Shown: positions 1 to 9,892, counted from the first letter of the stretch. The stretch is 48,248 nt of DNA from Mediterraneibacter agrestimuris (GCF_943193195.1 NZ_CALPDG010000029.1:1-48248), one strand, 5' to 3'. Made by a program: numbers and translations. The notes: a model not told the origin generated them from the letters alone.

Positions 1-94
1 AAATCTGCTCCTTATCCTGTTGTATCTCTGTTATCTTTAATTCCGTTTCCGGATAAAAACTATCTATACATAACGTATTGTGTGAACCTGGCAT
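1..94 (-). CDS. 5' end of an unrecognised gene, cut by the window edge
   Basis: Reading the minus strand, an ATG at 94-92 opens a frame of 31 codons that runs off the left edge. It is preceded 7-8 nt upstream by a perfect AGGAGG, which makes it a convincing gene start. A TATACT at 132-127 (minus strand) could be its -10, though the matching -35 is weak. The visible N-terminus begins MPGSHNTLCIDSF and contains no domain I recognise. A mobile-element gene is possible from the context but not shown. Confidence 0.55.
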   Translation of the reverse strand, partial: MPGSHNTLCIDSFYPETELKITEIQQDKEQI

Positions 95-234
95 TTGACA
101 GCCTCCTCATCTCGTTTGATATGTTAAGTATACTACATATTTGATAATATAGGAAACTACAAAACGGTTAATTGCGGAAGAACCTGTGTCACCGGAATGG
201 CGGTTTAGAATCGCCCGGAATACTCAAAAAAGTA

Positions 235-912
235 ATGGAAGTTATTGAAAATGGCCAAAAGGAGTTGGATAAAGATGCATGCAATATTTATGTTATGTTG
301 AAAACTATAAAAAATAGCAGTGATATATGGAGACATAATGTTGACATTATGATATATAATGGGAAATTATATGTTAGTAAAGTAAATATGTGGAATCATT
401 TTAGAGTATGTGGAAAAGAAGAAAAAGCGAAAAAATTTATTGAGAATTTTCCTGAACCGGTTTTATTCTGTGAGGAAAGAATGGATAGGTCGCATGTTTC
501 TGATTGGATTGAGAATGATAGTTTGGTTTGTATTTCTGAAAAATACTTACAAGTGTATTTGTTTAATGCGACAAGTCAACATAATGGCTTCAGAAAGCAG
601 GCGGTAATTAAGTTGTTGAATCTTTTGGAAGAAATAAATATAGACGAGACATGGTGGATTAAACAAATCTGGGATTATATAAAAGAAAATAGAAAACAAT
701 TAATTGAAAAGTTTCATGCAAAGATGTCTCAAGGTATTCTTTGGTTAAAGAAAGAGTATATCAGAGATGATATAGAGGCAAAAGAAGAATATTTTATGAT
801 ATATGAATCGGGGTGGGTAGAGCGATATTTGGATAATGAATTTTGCGAGATTTTACAAAATTCCATAAATGGAAAGTCTTATGAACATATTATTAGTATA
901 CATAAAGGGTAA
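235..912 (+). CDS. unrecognised AT-rich protein, about 225 aa
   Basis: An open frame ending in TAA at 910-912. I do not recognise the family. The product is soluble-looking, rich in Lys, Glu, Ile, Asn and Trp, with no signal peptide or membrane segment. The frame is open from a TTG at 172, but the first 21 codons from there look unlike the rest and neither start has a good ribosome binding site, so the ATG at 235 is preferred. Base use is clearly AT-richer than uvrB downstream, which fits an acquired gene. It is followed directly by a gene remnant and lies beside a minus-strand gene, so the patch looks like accessory DNA. Short single-domain proteins in such patches are sometimes immunity or defence proteins, but nothing in this sequence proves that. 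Confidence 0.5.
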   Translation: MEVIENGQKELDKDACNIYVMLKTIKNSSDIWRHNVDIMIYNGKLYVSKVNMWNHFRVCGKEEKAKKFIENFPEPVLFCEERMDRSHVSDWIENDSLVCISEKYLQVYLFNATSQHNGFRKQAVIKLLNLLEEINIDETWWIKQIWDYIKENRKQLIEKFHAKMSQGILWLKKEYIRDDIEAKEEYFMIYESGWVERYLDNEFCEILQNSINGKSYEHIISIHKG

Positions 913-931
913 AATAAAGAACAACTCATAG

Positions 932-1054
932 GAAGACTGCTTAGACGATCTCCAGCCGTTTATTGATGAAGTAATCCCAAAGGAAGAATGTGAAAGCGGT
1001 ACTGATTTTTCAGAAGATAATTATATAGAACAAATCAGTGAGTTTCTTGCATGA
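932..1054 (+). pseudogene. possible C-terminal gene remnant
   Basis: A 40-codon open stretch with protein-like composition (DDLQPFIDEVIPKEE, later DFSEDNYIEQISEFLA) runs between the TAG at 929-931 and a TGA at 1052-1054, but has no start codon or ribosome binding site. It reads like the acidic C-terminal end of a larger protein whose front has been deleted. The family is not recognised. It could equally be chance open sequence. Confidence 0.3.
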
Positions 1055-1085
1055 AAATAAGATACTGGCATAATTAAATCGCATG

Positions 1086-1130
1086 AAAAAAGTACAGAAC
1101 AAAAGTTCGATTTTGGTCTGTACTTTTTTT
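1086..1130 (+). terminator. hairpin terminator-like palindrome containing a LexA box
   Basis: AAAAAAGTACAGA at 1086-1098 pairs with TCTGTACTTTTTT at 1117-1129, giving a 13-bp stem with A-run and U-run ends, so it could terminate in both directions. The loop region holds the LexA box annotated separately. It closes the accessory patch before uvrB. Confidence 0.65.
1097..1108. promoter_or_regulatory. LexA (SOS) operator upstream of uvrB
   Basis: GAACAAAAGTTC is an exact match to the Gram-positive LexA/DinR core GAAC-N4-GTTC, with a further G on the 3' side. uvrB is a classic SOS gene, so an operator here is expected. A TATAAT at 1142-1147 lies 33 nt downstream and is the best -10 candidate; its -35 (TGTACT, 1119-1124) is weak, as is common for regulated promoters. 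Confidence 0.75.
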
Positions 1131-1147
1131 GACTTATATGTTATAAT
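1119..1147 (+). promoter_or_regulatory. candidate uvrB promoter
   Basis: A perfect -10 TATAAT at 1142-1147 sits 17 nt after TGTACT (1119-1124), which matches the -35 consensus at only three positions. Transcription would begin near 1154 and leave a leader of about 210 nt. The position just downstream of the LexA box supports the call. The TTGACT at 1129-1134 is too close to the -10 to serve as its -35. Confidence 0.5.
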
Positions 1148-1223
1148 GAAAAACCAAATGACTGGATAATACTATCTGTACTGATTGGTATTATTCAGTG
1201 TTGTTTCGTTTCAAAAATACGGT

Positions 1224-1352
1224 TTTGTGACCTGCATTCGTGGAATTGCTATTTTAACGCTTATTCGCCAGCTTTGCAAGCCCATTTTACACGAATCGAA
1301 AATCAAATTACACGAATTTCGGGCGAATAGGCAAACTTTTTTCGGTCACAAA
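1224..1352 (+). promoter_or_regulatory. structured uvrB leader with nested inverted repeats
   Basis: The outer arms TTTGTGACC (1224-1232) and GGTCACAAA (1344-1352) are perfectly complementary, and the right arm ends three bases before the uvrB ribosome binding site (GGAGG, 1355-1359). Inside lies a second stem, GCTTATTCGCC (1259-1269) with GGCGAATAGGC (1322-1332), 11 bp with one G-U pair. Smaller hairpins are possible at about 1234-1249 and 1271-1281, and TTACACGAAT occurs twice in the apical part. I know no riboswitch class with this pattern. It may be a cis-regulatory RNA or a small inserted repeat element. Confidence 0.5.
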
Positions 1353-1366
1353 TTGGAGGTTTTCAT

Positions 1367-3355
1367 ATGCCAGAGTTCAAATTACAAGCCCCCTACAAGC
1401 CCACCGGCGACCAGCCGCAGGCCATCGCCGAGCTGGTCAAAGGCTTCAAAGAGGGCAATCAATTCCAGACTTTACTAGGGGTTACGGGTTCCGGCAAGAC
1501 ATTTACGATGGCGAATGTCATTCAGGAATTACAGAAACCCACTCTCGTTATAGCACATAATAAAACGCTTGCGGCGCAGCTCTACGGAGAATTCAAGGAG
1601 ATGTTCCCGGAGAATGCCGTGGAGTATTTTGTGTCCTATTACGACTATTACCAGCCCGAAGCTTATGTTCCTTCCTCAGACACATACATTGCAAAGGATT
1701 CTTCTATTAATGATGAAATTGATAAGCTGCGTCTTTCTGCCACAATGGCGTTGACTGAGCGGCGGGATGTCATTATCATTGCCAGTGTATCCTGTATATA
1801 CGGTCTGGGAAGCCCGATGGATTATCAGAATATGGTGATTTCCCTGCGTCCGGGGATGATAAAGGAACGTGACGAGTTGATGGCAAAGTTGATTGAGATT
1901 CAGTATGACCGCAATGACATGGATTTTCATCGAGGAACTTTCCGTGTGCGGGGAGATGTTGTGGAAGTAATTCCCGCATATGAGTCTGACACGGCGATTC
2001 GGATTGAATTTTTTGGAGATGAAATCGACCGGATCACGGAGATCGACATTTTAACAGGGGAGATCAAAGACGAACTGAAGCATGCAGCGATTTTTCCGGC
2101 ATCGCACTATGTTGTGGACAGGGAGAATATCAACCGTGCTGTAAAGGCGATAGAGGAAGAGTTGGAGGAGCGTGTAAAGGAGTTCAAGCGGCAGGACAAG
2201 CTTCTGGAGGCGCAGCGCATAGCGGAGCGTACGAATTTTGATATTGAGATGTTAAAGGAGACGGGTTTTTGTTCCGGTATCGAGAATTATTCCAGACATC
2301 TTGCAGGACTAGCTCCGGGGCAGGCGCCGTATACACTGATTGATTATTTCCCTGAGGATTTTATTATGATGATAGATGAGTCCCACAAGACGGTGCCGCA
2401 GATAGGCGGTATGTATAATGGGGATCAGTCCAGAAAGTCAACGCTGGTAGATTATGGATTTCGTCTTCCATCAGCAAAGGACAACCGTCCCTTGAATTTT
2501 GAAGAGTTTGAAGGTAAAATAGATCAGGTTTTGTTTGTGTCTGCAACTCCAGGCATGTATGAAGAAGAGCATGAATTGTTTCGTGCAGAGCAGGTGATAC
2601 GTCCGACAGGTCTTTTGGACCCGGAGGTGGAAGTGCGCCCGGTAGAAGGTCAGATTGATGATTTGATCGGTGAGATTAATAAAGAGATCGCAAAGAAAAA
2701 TAAAATTCTTGTGACGACTCTGACAAAACGTATGGCAGAGGATTTGACTGATTACATGAGAGAGGTGGGAATTCGTGTAAAGTACTTGCATTCGGATGTG
2801 GATACATTAGAAAGAACGGAAATTATTCGTGATATGCGTCTGGATGTGTTTGATGTGCTTGTGGGAATCAACTTGCTGCGGGAAGGACTGGATATTCCAG
2901 AGATTACATTGGTGGCAATTTTGGATGCAGATAAGGAAGGATTTCTGCGTTCTGAAACTTCATTAATACAGACCATCGGACGTGCGGCTCGTAATGCGGA
3001 AGGACATGTTATCATGTATGCGGATACAGTGACTGACTCTATGCGGATGGCAATTGAGGAAACAAAGCGCCGCCGTGAGATTCAGATGCAGTATAACGAA
3101 GAACATGGAATCACGCCACAGACCATTAAGAAAGCAGTACGTGATCTGATCAGCATTTCACAGAAAGTTGACAGTGCACAGATGCAGCTAGAGAAAGACC
3201 CGGAGTCTATGAGCAGGGAAGAATTGGAGAAGTTGATTGCAGATGTAACAAAGAAGATGAAGAAGGCAGCAGCAGATTTGAATTTCGAGGCAGCGGCAGA
3301 GCTACGTGACAAGTTACTTGAATTAAAAAAGGCTTTACATGATATGGAAGAGTAA
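1367..3355 (+). CDS. uvrB: UvrABC system protein B (excinuclease subunit B)
   Basis: The damage-verifying helicase-like subunit of nucleotide excision repair. It receives the lesion from UvrA, unwinds locally and positions UvrC for incision. The 662-aa length is standard. Visible features are the Walker A GVTGSGKT at residues 38-45, the damage-probing beta-hairpin rich in Tyr at about 92-112, the Walker B DESH at 337-340, the C-terminal helicase half with IGRAARN, and a UVR domain in the last 40 residues that contacts UvrA/UvrC. The start has GGAGG 7 nt upstream. uvrA follows after about 80 nt, so the two are probably cotranscribed from the LexA-controlled promoter. The first 30 or so codons are noticeably GC-richer than the rest of the gene. 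Confidence 0.98.
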   Translation: MPEFKLQAPYKPTGDQPQAIAELVKGFKEGNQFQTLLGVTGSGKTFTMANVIQELQKPTLVIAHNKTLAAQLYGEFKEMFPENAVEYFVSYYDYYQPEAYVPSSDTYIAKDSSINDEIDKLRLSATMALTERRDVIIIASVSCIYGLGSPMDYQNMVISLRPGMIKERDELMAKLIEIQYDRNDMDFHRGTFRVRGDVVEVIPAYESDTAIRIEFFGDEIDRITEIDILTGEIKDELKHAAIFPASHYVVDRENINRAVKAIEEELEERVKEFKRQDKLLEAQRIAERTNFDIEMLKETGFCSGIENYSRHLAGLAPGQAPYTLIDYFPEDFIMMIDESHKTVPQIGGMYNGDQSRKSTLVDYGFRLPSAKDNRPLNFEEFEGKIDQVLFVSATPGMYEEEHELFRAEQVIRPTGLLDPEVEVRPVEGQIDDLIGEINKEIAKKNKILVTTLTKRMAEDLTDYMREVGIRVKYLHSDVDTLERTEIIRDMRLDVFDVLVGINLLREGLDIPEITLVAILDADKEGFLRSETSLIQTIGRAARNAEGHVIMYADTVTDSMRMAIEETKRRREIQMQYNEEHGITPQTIKKAVRDLISISQKVDSAQMQLEKDPESMSREELEKLIADVTKKMKKAAADLNFEAAAELRDKLLELKKALHDMEE

Positions 3356-3436
3356 TATAAATGAAAATGCGCTTACCGCAAGGGGCATAAAAACATATAA
3401 CGATCGTGATTAGAATAATACACAGGAGACAGAACT

Positions 3437-6283
3437 ATGGGAATAAAAATGGATGCCCGGAAATATATTAAAATCCGAGGGGCAAATGAAAATAATTTGA
3501 AAAATATCGATGTGGATATTCCAAGAAATGAGCTGGTTGTCCTGACCGGACTGAGTGGTTCGGGAAAATCGTCTCTTGCTTTTGACACCATTTATGCGGA
3601 GGGACAGCGGCGGTATATGGAATCTCTTTCTTCTTATGCAAGACAGTTTTTAGGACAGATGGAGAAACCGAATGTGGAGAGTATTGAGGGATTATCCCCG
3701 GCAATTTCCATTGACCAGAAATCAACGAATCATAATCCCCGTTCTACTGTGGGAACAGTGACGGAAATTTACGATTATTTCAGGCTTTTATATGCCAGAG
3801 TCGGTATCCCGCACTGTCCGAAATGCGGTAAGGAGATTAAGAAGCAGTCTGTGGACGAGATGGTAGACCATATTATGTCTATGCAGGAGGGGACGAAGAT
3901 TCAACTGCTTGCTCCGGTTGTCCGTGGGCGAAAAGGAACCCATGCCAAGTTATTTGAGCGTGCGAAGAAGAGTGGATATGTTCGTGTTCGTGTGGATGGT
4001 AATTTGTACGAGCTTTCTGAGGAAATCACACTTGATAAGAACATCAAGCACAATATAGAAATTATTGTGGACCGTCTTATTGTAAAACAGGGGATTGAAA
4101 AGCGTCTGGCAGATTCTATTGAAAACGTATTGAGTCTTGCAGAGGGTCTGCTTGTGGTGGATGTGATCGATGGGGAGATGTTGAATTTCAGCCAGAGCTT
4201 TTCCTGTCCGGACTGCGGGGTTAGTATTGAAGAAATTGAACCGAGAAGTTTTTCTTTTAATAATCCGTTTGGGGCATGTCCGGCGTGTTTTGGACTGGGA
4301 TATAAAATGGAGTTTTCAGAAGAACTTATGATTCCAAATCCGTCTCTGAGTATCAATCAAGGAGCGATTGCAGTGATGGGCTGGCAGTCCTGTGCTGATA
4401 AGGGGAGCTTTACCAATGCAATTTTGCGTGCACTTGGAGAGGCTTACGGCTTTGACTTGGATACCCCCATTGAGGAGTATCCCAAAGAGATACATGATGT
4501 GCTGATTTACGGAACAAACGGACAGCATATTAAGGTGCATTACAAAGGTCAGCGTGGTGAGGGCGTCTATGATGTGGCTTTTGAAGGTCTGATAAAAAGT
4601 GTGGAACGACGATACAGGGAAACACATTCAGAGGCATCAAAAGCAGAGTATGAGACATTTATGAATATTACACCGTGTTCTGAATGTAAAGGTCAGCGTC
4701 TGAAGCAGAGCGCGCTGGCAGTAACAGTTGGAGATAAGAATATTTCAGAGGTGACGGCGCTTTCGATTGAGAAACTGCAGCAGTTTCTTGAGAATCTGGA
4801 ATTGACGCATACACAGCACCTGATCGGTGACCAGATTCTGAAAGAGATCAAAGCGAGGATCCGTTTTCTGATGGATGTGGGACTGGACTATTTGACGCTG
4901 GCGAGAGCGACAGGTTCTCTTTCCGGCGGTGAAGCGCAGCGTATCCGTCTGGCAACCCAGATTGGTTCCGGACTGGTGGGAGTGGCGTATATTTTGGATG
5001 AGCCAAGTATCGGACTGCATCAGCGGGATAATGATAAATTACTATTGACATTAAAGCGTTTGCGGGATTTGGGAAATTCTTTGATTGTTGTAGAGCATGA
5101 CGAAGATACCATGTTTGCAGCAGACTGTATTGTGGATATTGGTCCGGGTGCAGGAGAGCATGGCGGTAAAGTAGTGGCAGTAGGAACAGCGCAGGAACTG
5201 ATGGGGTGCAAGGATTCTGTTACAGGAGCATATTTGAGCGGAAAAAGGAAGATTCCGGTGCCGGAGGCGCGGAAGTCGCCGGTTGGATATTTGAAAGTAG
5301 TCGGAGCAAGAGAAAATAACCTGAAAAATATCAATGTGGAATTCCCGCTTGGCGTGATGACCTGTGTCACAGGCGTATCCGGCTCAGGGAAGAGTTCGCT
5401 TGTCAATGAAATTTTATATAAGCGTCTGGCAAGGGATTTGAACCGTGCCAGAACCATTCCGGGAAAGCACAAGAAAATCGAAGGACTGGATCAGGTGGAT
5501 AAGGTAATTGCCATCGACCAGTCACCAATCGGAAGAACGCCCCGTTCCAATCCGGCAACCTACACCGGAGTATTTGATTTAATTCGTGATTTATTCGCGG
5601 CAACACCGGATGCCAAGGCGAGGGGCTATAAAAAGGGCAGATTCAGTTTTAATGTAAAGGGCGGCCGCTGTGAGGCATGCTCGGGAGACGGCATTTTGAA
5701 GATTGAAATGCATTTCCTGCCGGATGTCTATGTACCTTGTGAAGTATGCGGCGGAAAGCGGTACAATCGTGAGACGTTAGAAGTGAAGTACAAAGGCAAG
5801 AGTATTTACGATGTACTGAACATGACTGTAGAAGAGGCGGTGAAGTTTTTTGAGCATGTACCGAGTATCCGCAGAAAGATGGAGACATTGTATGATGTTG
5901 GGCTTTCTTATATCAGACTGGGACAGCCGTCTACGGAGCTTTCTGGCGGAGAAGCACAGAGAATCAAGCTGGCAACGGAATTGAGCAAGCGCAGTACTGG
6001 TAAGACAGTGTATATTTTGGACGAGCCGACAACGGGATTACATTTTGCAGATGTGCATAAGCTGACAGAAATCTTACGGAGACTGGCGGATGACGGCAAT
6101 ACGGTCATTGTTATTGAACACAATTTGGATGTGATCAAGACTGCGGATTATATCATTGACATCGGTCCGGAGGGCGGTGACAAGGGTGGAACAGTTGTTG
6201 CTACAGGCACGCCGGAAGAGATTGTCAAGTGTAAAAAGTCATATACAGGGAAATATATAGATGCGGTTCTGAAGAAAAAATAA
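3437..6283 (+). CDS. uvrA: UvrABC system protein A (excinuclease subunit A)
   Basis: The ABC-type ATPase that scans DNA for distortion and loads UvrB. At 948 aa it is full length. It carries two nucleotide-binding modules: Walker [10 protein letters not shown] at 38-46 with signature LSGGEAQR near 494, and GVSGSGKSS near 645 with a second signature near 834. Three CxxC-type zinc modules are visible: CPKC at 127-130, CPDC paired with CPAC around 255-280, and CEAC paired with CEVC around 745-775. The ATG at 3437 has AGGAGA about 9 nt upstream, while the internal ATG at 3449 has no such site. A strong terminator lies 77 nt after the stop. Confidence 0.98.
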   Translation: MGIKMDARKYIKIRGANENNLKNIDVDIPRNELVVLTGLSGSGKSSLAFDTIYAEGQRRYMESLSSYARQFLGQMEKPNVESIEGLSPAISIDQKSTNHNPRSTVGTVTEIYDYFRLLYARVGIPHCPKCGKEIKKQSVDEMVDHIMSMQEGTKIQLLAPVVRGRKGTHAKLFERAKKSGYVRVRVDGNLYELSEEITLDKNIKHNIEIIVDRLIVKQGIEKRLADSIENVLSLAEGLLVVDVIDGEMLNFSQSFSCPDCGVSIEEIEPRSFSFNNPFGACPACFGLGYKMEFSEELMIPNPSLSINQGAIAVMGWQSCADKGSFTNAILRALGEAYGFDLDTPIEEYPKEIHDVLIYGTNGQHIKVHYKGQRGEGVYDVAFEGLIKSVERRYRETHSEASKAEYETFMNITPCSECKGQRLKQSALAVTVGDKNISEVTALSIEKLQQFLENLELTHTQHLIGDQILKEIKARIRFLMDVGLDYLTLARATGSLSGGEAQRIRLATQIGSGLVGVAYILDEPSIGLHQRDNDKLLLTLKRLRDLGNSLIVVEHDEDTMFAADCIVDIGPGAGEHGGKVVAVGTAQELMGCKDSVTGAYLSGKRKIPVPEARKSPVGYLKVVGARENNLKNINVEFPLGVMTCVTGVSGSGKSSLVNEILYKRLARDLNRARTIPGKHKKIEGLDQVDKVIAIDQSPIGRTPRSNPATYTGVFDLIRDLFAATPDAKARGYKKGRFSFNVKGGRCEACSGDGILKIEMHFLPDVYVPCEVCGGKRYNRETLEVKYKGKSIYDVLNMTVEEAVKFFEHVPSIRRKMETLYDVGLSYIRLGQPSTELSGGEAQRIKLATELSKRSTGKTVYILDEPTTGLHFADVHKLTEILRRLADDGNTVIVIEHNLDVIKTADYIIDIGPEGGDKGGTVVATGTPEEIVKCKKSYTGKYIDAVLKKK

Positions 6284-6359
6284 GGACTTGTATAGTAATC
6301 TGCCTTCATAGGCATTTGATTGTACAAGATGCGGTAATATAGTTATAGTGAATCATGAT

Positions 6360-6405
6360 ATTTTATACAGTCTGTACATTTATTGTGCAGACTGTATAAA
6401 ATTTT
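6360..6405 (+). terminator. intrinsic terminator after uvrA
   Basis: ATTTTATACAGTCTG (6360-6374) pairs perfectly with CAGACTGTATAAAAT (6388-6402) around a 13-nt loop and ends in a T run. The A-rich left flank would allow function in both directions. Confidence 0.85.
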
Positions 6406-6457
6406 AGGACATTACAAAAAATACAAATTAAGGGTTTCTATTTTGGACTAAATTGAT

Positions 6458-6551
6458 TATACTGGTAGTGCAACTTTTATGTTATAGGAAATGGCATGTG
6501 ATATTTATTGGATATTCATAATGAAAAAATATGGATTCCTATATCATAAAA
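6458..6551 (+). promoter_or_regulatory. candidate promoter and long inverted repeat in the mreB-like leader
   Basis: This is the main content of the 356-nt gap between uvrA and the MreB-like gene. TTTTATGTTATAGGAA (6475-6490) and TTCCTATATCATAAAA (6536-6551) are complementary at 15 of 16 positions around a 45-nt loop. A TATACT at 6458-6463 could be a -10 with a poor -35 (TTTCTA, 6435-6440); transcription would then start near 6470, just before the stem. There is no T run after the stem, so it is not an obvious terminator. The rest of the gap, 6552-6639, shows only the ribosome binding site of the next gene. Confidence 0.4.
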
Positions 6552-6639
6552 TACGCTCCACTGAGGATACAGATGACAAGGACATACAGTACAAATGATA
6601 TAAAAAATAGTAGCAAGGGAATTTGAAGGGAGCGTTTAT

Positions 6640-7629
6640 ATGTCTGTAGATATAGGAATAGACTTAGGGACGGCAAGTGTGCTTGTTTATGTAAAAGGAA
6701 AGGGAGTAGTGCTCAAAGAGCCGTCTGTAGTCGCATTTGACAGAGACACCAATGTGATCAAGGCAATCGGAGAGGAAGCCCGGCTGATGCTGGGGAGGAC
6801 TCCGGGAAATATTATTGCGGTAAGGCCGCTTCGCCAAGGGGTAATCTCTGATTATACTGTTACTGAGAAAATGATCAAATATTTTGTACAGAAATCTATG
6901 GGAAGACGGACGTTTAAGAAACCGCGGATCAGTATTTGTGTGCCCAGCGGCGTGACAGAGGTAGAGAAGAAAGCGGTGGAAGAAGCGACTTTTGCAGCAG
7001 GTGCAAGAGAGGTTAATCTGATAGAAGAGCCGGTAGCGGCGGCAATAGGCGCAGGAATTGATATTTCCAAGCCTTGCGGAAATATGATTGTGGATGTGGG
7101 AGGCGGAACGTCAGATATCGCAGTGATTTCTCTGGGAGGAACAGTTGTAAATACATCCATTAAAATTGCAGGGGATGACTTTGATGAAGCGATTGTGCGA
7201 TATATGCGGAAAAAGCACAATCTTTTGATAGGGGAACGTACAGCGGAGGATATTAAAATTAAGATTGGCACCACATATCCCCTTCCAGACAAAGAGACAT
7301 TAGAGGTAAAGGGAAGAAATCTGGTAACAGGACTTCCCAAGACCGTGACAGTTACATCATCCGAGACGGAAGAGGCATTGCGTGAAACAACAAGTCAGAT
7401 TGTGGAGGCGGTTATTAATGTGCTTGAGCAGACGCCGCCGGAGTTATCTGCAGATATTCTGGATAGAGGAATCGTACTGACAGGAGGCGGGGCTATGCTC
7501 CGCGGGCTGGAAGACTTGATTGAGGAACGGACAGGAATCAGCACGGTAACAGCCGAGGATCCATTGAAGGTTGTTGCAATTGGAACAGGTCAGTTTGTAG
7601 AATTTATGAGCGGAGTCAGGGATTACTAA
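6640..7629 (+). CDS. MreB/Mbl-family cell-shape actin
   Basis: An actin-like ATPase whose membrane-associated filaments guide lateral cell-wall synthesis. At 329 aa it has the family length. The phosphate-binding motif DLGTASVLVY lies at about 8-17, the connecting EEPVAAAIGAG near 130, DVGGGTSDIAVI near 152, and the adenosine motif TGGGAMLRGL near 285. The ATG is preceded by AAGGGAG. No mreC or mreD follows; instead recD2 begins 32 nt later, so this may be a second MreB or Mbl-type paralogue rather than the mreBCD copy. The leader upstream carries a long inverted repeat. Family assignment is certain; which paralogue is not. Confidence 0.93.
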   Translation: MSVDIGIDLGTASVLVYVKGKGVVLKEPSVVAFDRDTNVIKAIGEEARLMLGRTPGNIIAVRPLRQGVISDYTVTEKMIKYFVQKSMGRRTFKKPRISICVPSGVTEVEKKAVEEATFAAGAREVNLIEEPVAAAIGAGIDISKPCGNMIVDVGGGTSDIAVISLGGTVVNTSIKIAGDDFDEAIVRYMRKKHNLLIGERTAEDIKIKIGTTYPLPDKETLEVKGRNLVTGLPKTVTVTSSETEEALRETTSQIVEAVINVLEQTPPELSADILDRGIVLTGGGAMLRGLEDLIEERTGISTVTAEDPLKVVAIGTGQFVEFMSGVRDY

Positions 7630-7661
7630 AAGATAGAAATGAAAAACAGGAGATAAACAGT

Positions 7662-9884
7662 GTGGAAACAGTAACCGGATATGTAGACCATATCGTATTT
7701 CGGAATCAGGAAAATGGATATACTGTATTTAATCTTGATGCAGATGATGGGGAAGTAACCTGTGTAGGCAGTTTCAATTATATTAATGAAGGGGAATTGC
7801 TGGAACTGGAGGGGGACTATGTCAATCACAATGTATATGGTACACAACTGAAAGTGAACTCTCATCGTGTGAAGGAGCCAGAGGACCTGATGTCTATTGA
7901 GAGATATCTGGGTTCCGGAGCAATTAAGGGGATCGGAGCAGCTCTGGCGGGTCGGATCGTCCGAAGATTTAAGGAAGATACGTTCCGGATTATTGAAGAG
8001 GAGCCGGAGCGTCTTGCAGAAGTGAAAGGAATTAGTGAACGTAAGGCAAGGGAGATTTCTGCGCAGGTAGAAGAAAAGAAAGATATGCGCAAGGCAATGA
8101 TATTTTTACAGAAATATGGTATTTCCACATCCCTTGGTGTGAAAATTTATCAGTTTTACGGCAATAAGCTTTATCAAGTGCTGGAAGAGAATCCTTACCA
8201 GATTGCAGACAATATAGGCGGAGTGGGGTTTAAGACTGCGGATGAAATCGCTTCTCGCATCGGGATTCATGCGGATTCAGATTTTCGCATTCGGAGCGGT
8301 CTGCTTTATGTTTTGCAGCAGGCTGTAGGAGAGGGACACATTTATCTGCCGCAGGAAGTATTGGTGCAAAGAGCCATTCAGCTTTTAAATGTGGAGATTA
8401 TTGATGCAGAGAAATATGTAATGGATTTATGCATTGACAGAAAAGTAATATTAAAAGAAGAGAATGGAGAAGACCGCATTTATCCGGCACACTTTTATTA
8501 TCTGGAGCTGAATACGGCGAAAATGCTTCATGACTTAGACATTGATTGTAACATGCCTGAGGAAATGATGGAAAAAAGGCTAAAAAAAATAGAAGAACGT
8601 GAGAAGATTACACTGGACATTATGCAGCACAAGGCGGTTATTGAAGCAATTAAGCACGGACTTCTGGTTTTGACCGGAGGACCGGGAACGGGCAAAACGA
8701 CAACAATCAATACGATGATTCAGTTTTTTGAAAACGAAGGGATGGAGTTATTGCTGGCAGCGCCGACAGGACGTGCAGCAAAACGTATGACGGAGGCGAC
8801 CGGATATGAAGCTCAGACCATTCATCGGCTTCTGGAAGTGAGCGGAAATCCGGAGGAAGAGGGCAGCGTTAACGGATTTCTAAAGAACAGGGAGAATCCG
8901 TTGGAAGCTGACGTGATTATTATTGATGAAATGTCCATGGTGGATTTGTCATTGATGCATGCTTTGTTATCAGCGGTTGTAGTCGGGACTCGTTTGATAT
9001 TGGTGGGAGATGTGGATCAGCTTCCATCAGTGGGGGCGGGAAGTGTGCTGAAAGATATTATTGCATCTGGATGTTTTCCGGTAGTGACATTGACACGTAT
9101 TTTCCGTCAGGCGGGAGAAAGCGATATTGTGGTCAATGCCCATAAGATCAATGCGGGAGAACGGGTGGTGCCAGATAACAAGAGCCGTGATTTCTTCTTT
9201 TTGCGCCGACAGGATGCAGATACAATTATCCGTGTGATCATTACATTGATTCAGCAAAAGCTTCCGAAATATGTAGATGCTTTGCAAAATGAAATTCAGG
9301 TCATGACGCCGACAAGGAAAGGGCTGCTTGGCGTGGAGCGGTTAAACCATATGCTTCAGAGATACTTAAATCCGCCGGAACCATCGAAAGAGGAAGAAGA
9401 AATCGGCGGACGTATTTTCCGCGTGGGTGATAAGGTTATGCAGATTAAGAATAACTACCAGCTAGAATGGGAGGTACGGACAAAATACGGATTGACAGTG
9501 GATACCGGACAGGGGATTTTCAATGGCGATATGGGGATTGTATCTGAAATCAACAAATACGACCGGATTTTGGAAGTTGAATATGACGAGCATAGAAAGG
9601 TGAAATATCCTTTTGAAGCTGTAGATGAACTAGAACTTGCTTATGCAATTACTGTACATAAGTCTCAGGGAAGTGAGTATCCGGCGGTGATCATACCGCT
9701 TTTGCCGGGACCGAGACTGTTATATAACCGTAACCTTCTTTACACAGCAGTGACAAGAGCAAAAAAGTGTCTTACAATTGTAGGGAGTGAAGATGTATTT
9801 CAGGAAATGATACAAAACGAAAACGAACAGAACCGTTATACAAGTTTGGCGGAACGTATACAAGAATTTGCAGAGGGATTTTAG
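7662..9884 (+). CDS. recD2: RecD2-type ATP-dependent 5'-3' DNA helicase
   Basis: An SF1B helicase of the kind found in bacteria where RecD works without RecBC, implicated in replication-fork and repair processes. The 740-aa chain has the RecD2-specific N-terminal extension with helix-hairpin-helix-like segments (about 75-240), Walker A GGPGTGKTT near 338, Walker B IIIDEMSMVD near 419, and the C-terminal motif YAITVHKSQGSEY near 660. Translation starts at GTG with AGGAGA upstream. It sits 32 nt after the MreB-like gene and 8 nt before the ComF-type gene, with no terminator between, so the three are probably one operon. Confidence 0.95.
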   Translation: METVTGYVDHIVFRNQENGYTVFNLDADDGEVTCVGSFNYINEGELLELEGDYVNHNVYGTQLKVNSHRVKEPEDLMSIERYLGSGAIKGIGAALAGRIVRRFKEDTFRIIEEEPERLAEVKGISERKAREISAQVEEKKDMRKAMIFLQKYGISTSLGVKIYQFYGNKLYQVLEENPYQIADNIGGVGFKTADEIASRIGIHADSDFRIRSGLLYVLQQAVGEGHIYLPQEVLVQRAIQLLNVEIIDAEKYVMDLCIDRKVILKEENGEDRIYPAHFYYLELNTAKMLHDLDIDCNMPEEMMEKRLKKIEEREKITLDIMQHKAVIEAIKHGLLVLTGGPGTGKTTTINTMIQFFENEGMELLLAAPTGRAAKRMTEATGYEAQTIHRLLEVSGNPEEEGSVNGFLKNRENPLEADVIIIDEMSMVDLSLMHALLSAVVVGTRLILVGDVDQLPSVGAGSVLKDIIASGCFPVVTLTRIFRQAGESDIVVNAHKINAGERVVPDNKSRDFFFLRRQDADTIIRVIITLIQQKLPKYVDALQNEIQVMTPTRKGLLGVERLNHMLQRYLNPPEPSKEEEEIGGRIFRVGDKVMQIKNNYQLEWEVRTKYGLTVDTGQGIFNGDMGIVSEINKYDRILEVEYDEHRKVKYPFEAVDELELAYAITVHKSQGSEYPAVIIPLLPGPRLLYNRNLLYTAVTRAKKCLTIVGSEDVFQEMIQNENEQNRYTSLAERIQEFAEGF

Positions 9885-9892
9885 AAAGGACT

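Noticed and set aside
1129-1147. TTGACT with TATAAT as a uvrB promoter pair
   Set aside because: The spacing is only 7 nt, far too short for sigma-70 type recognition.
1185-1478. Open frame of 97 codons spanning the uvrB leader
   Set aside because: It has no ribosome binding site, runs into uvrB out of frame, and its middle coincides with the inverted repeats of the leader.
6852-7340. Long minus-strand frame inside the MreB-like gene
   Set aside because: Antisense frame of a conserved gene, Ser/Thr/Ile-rich translation, no start signals.
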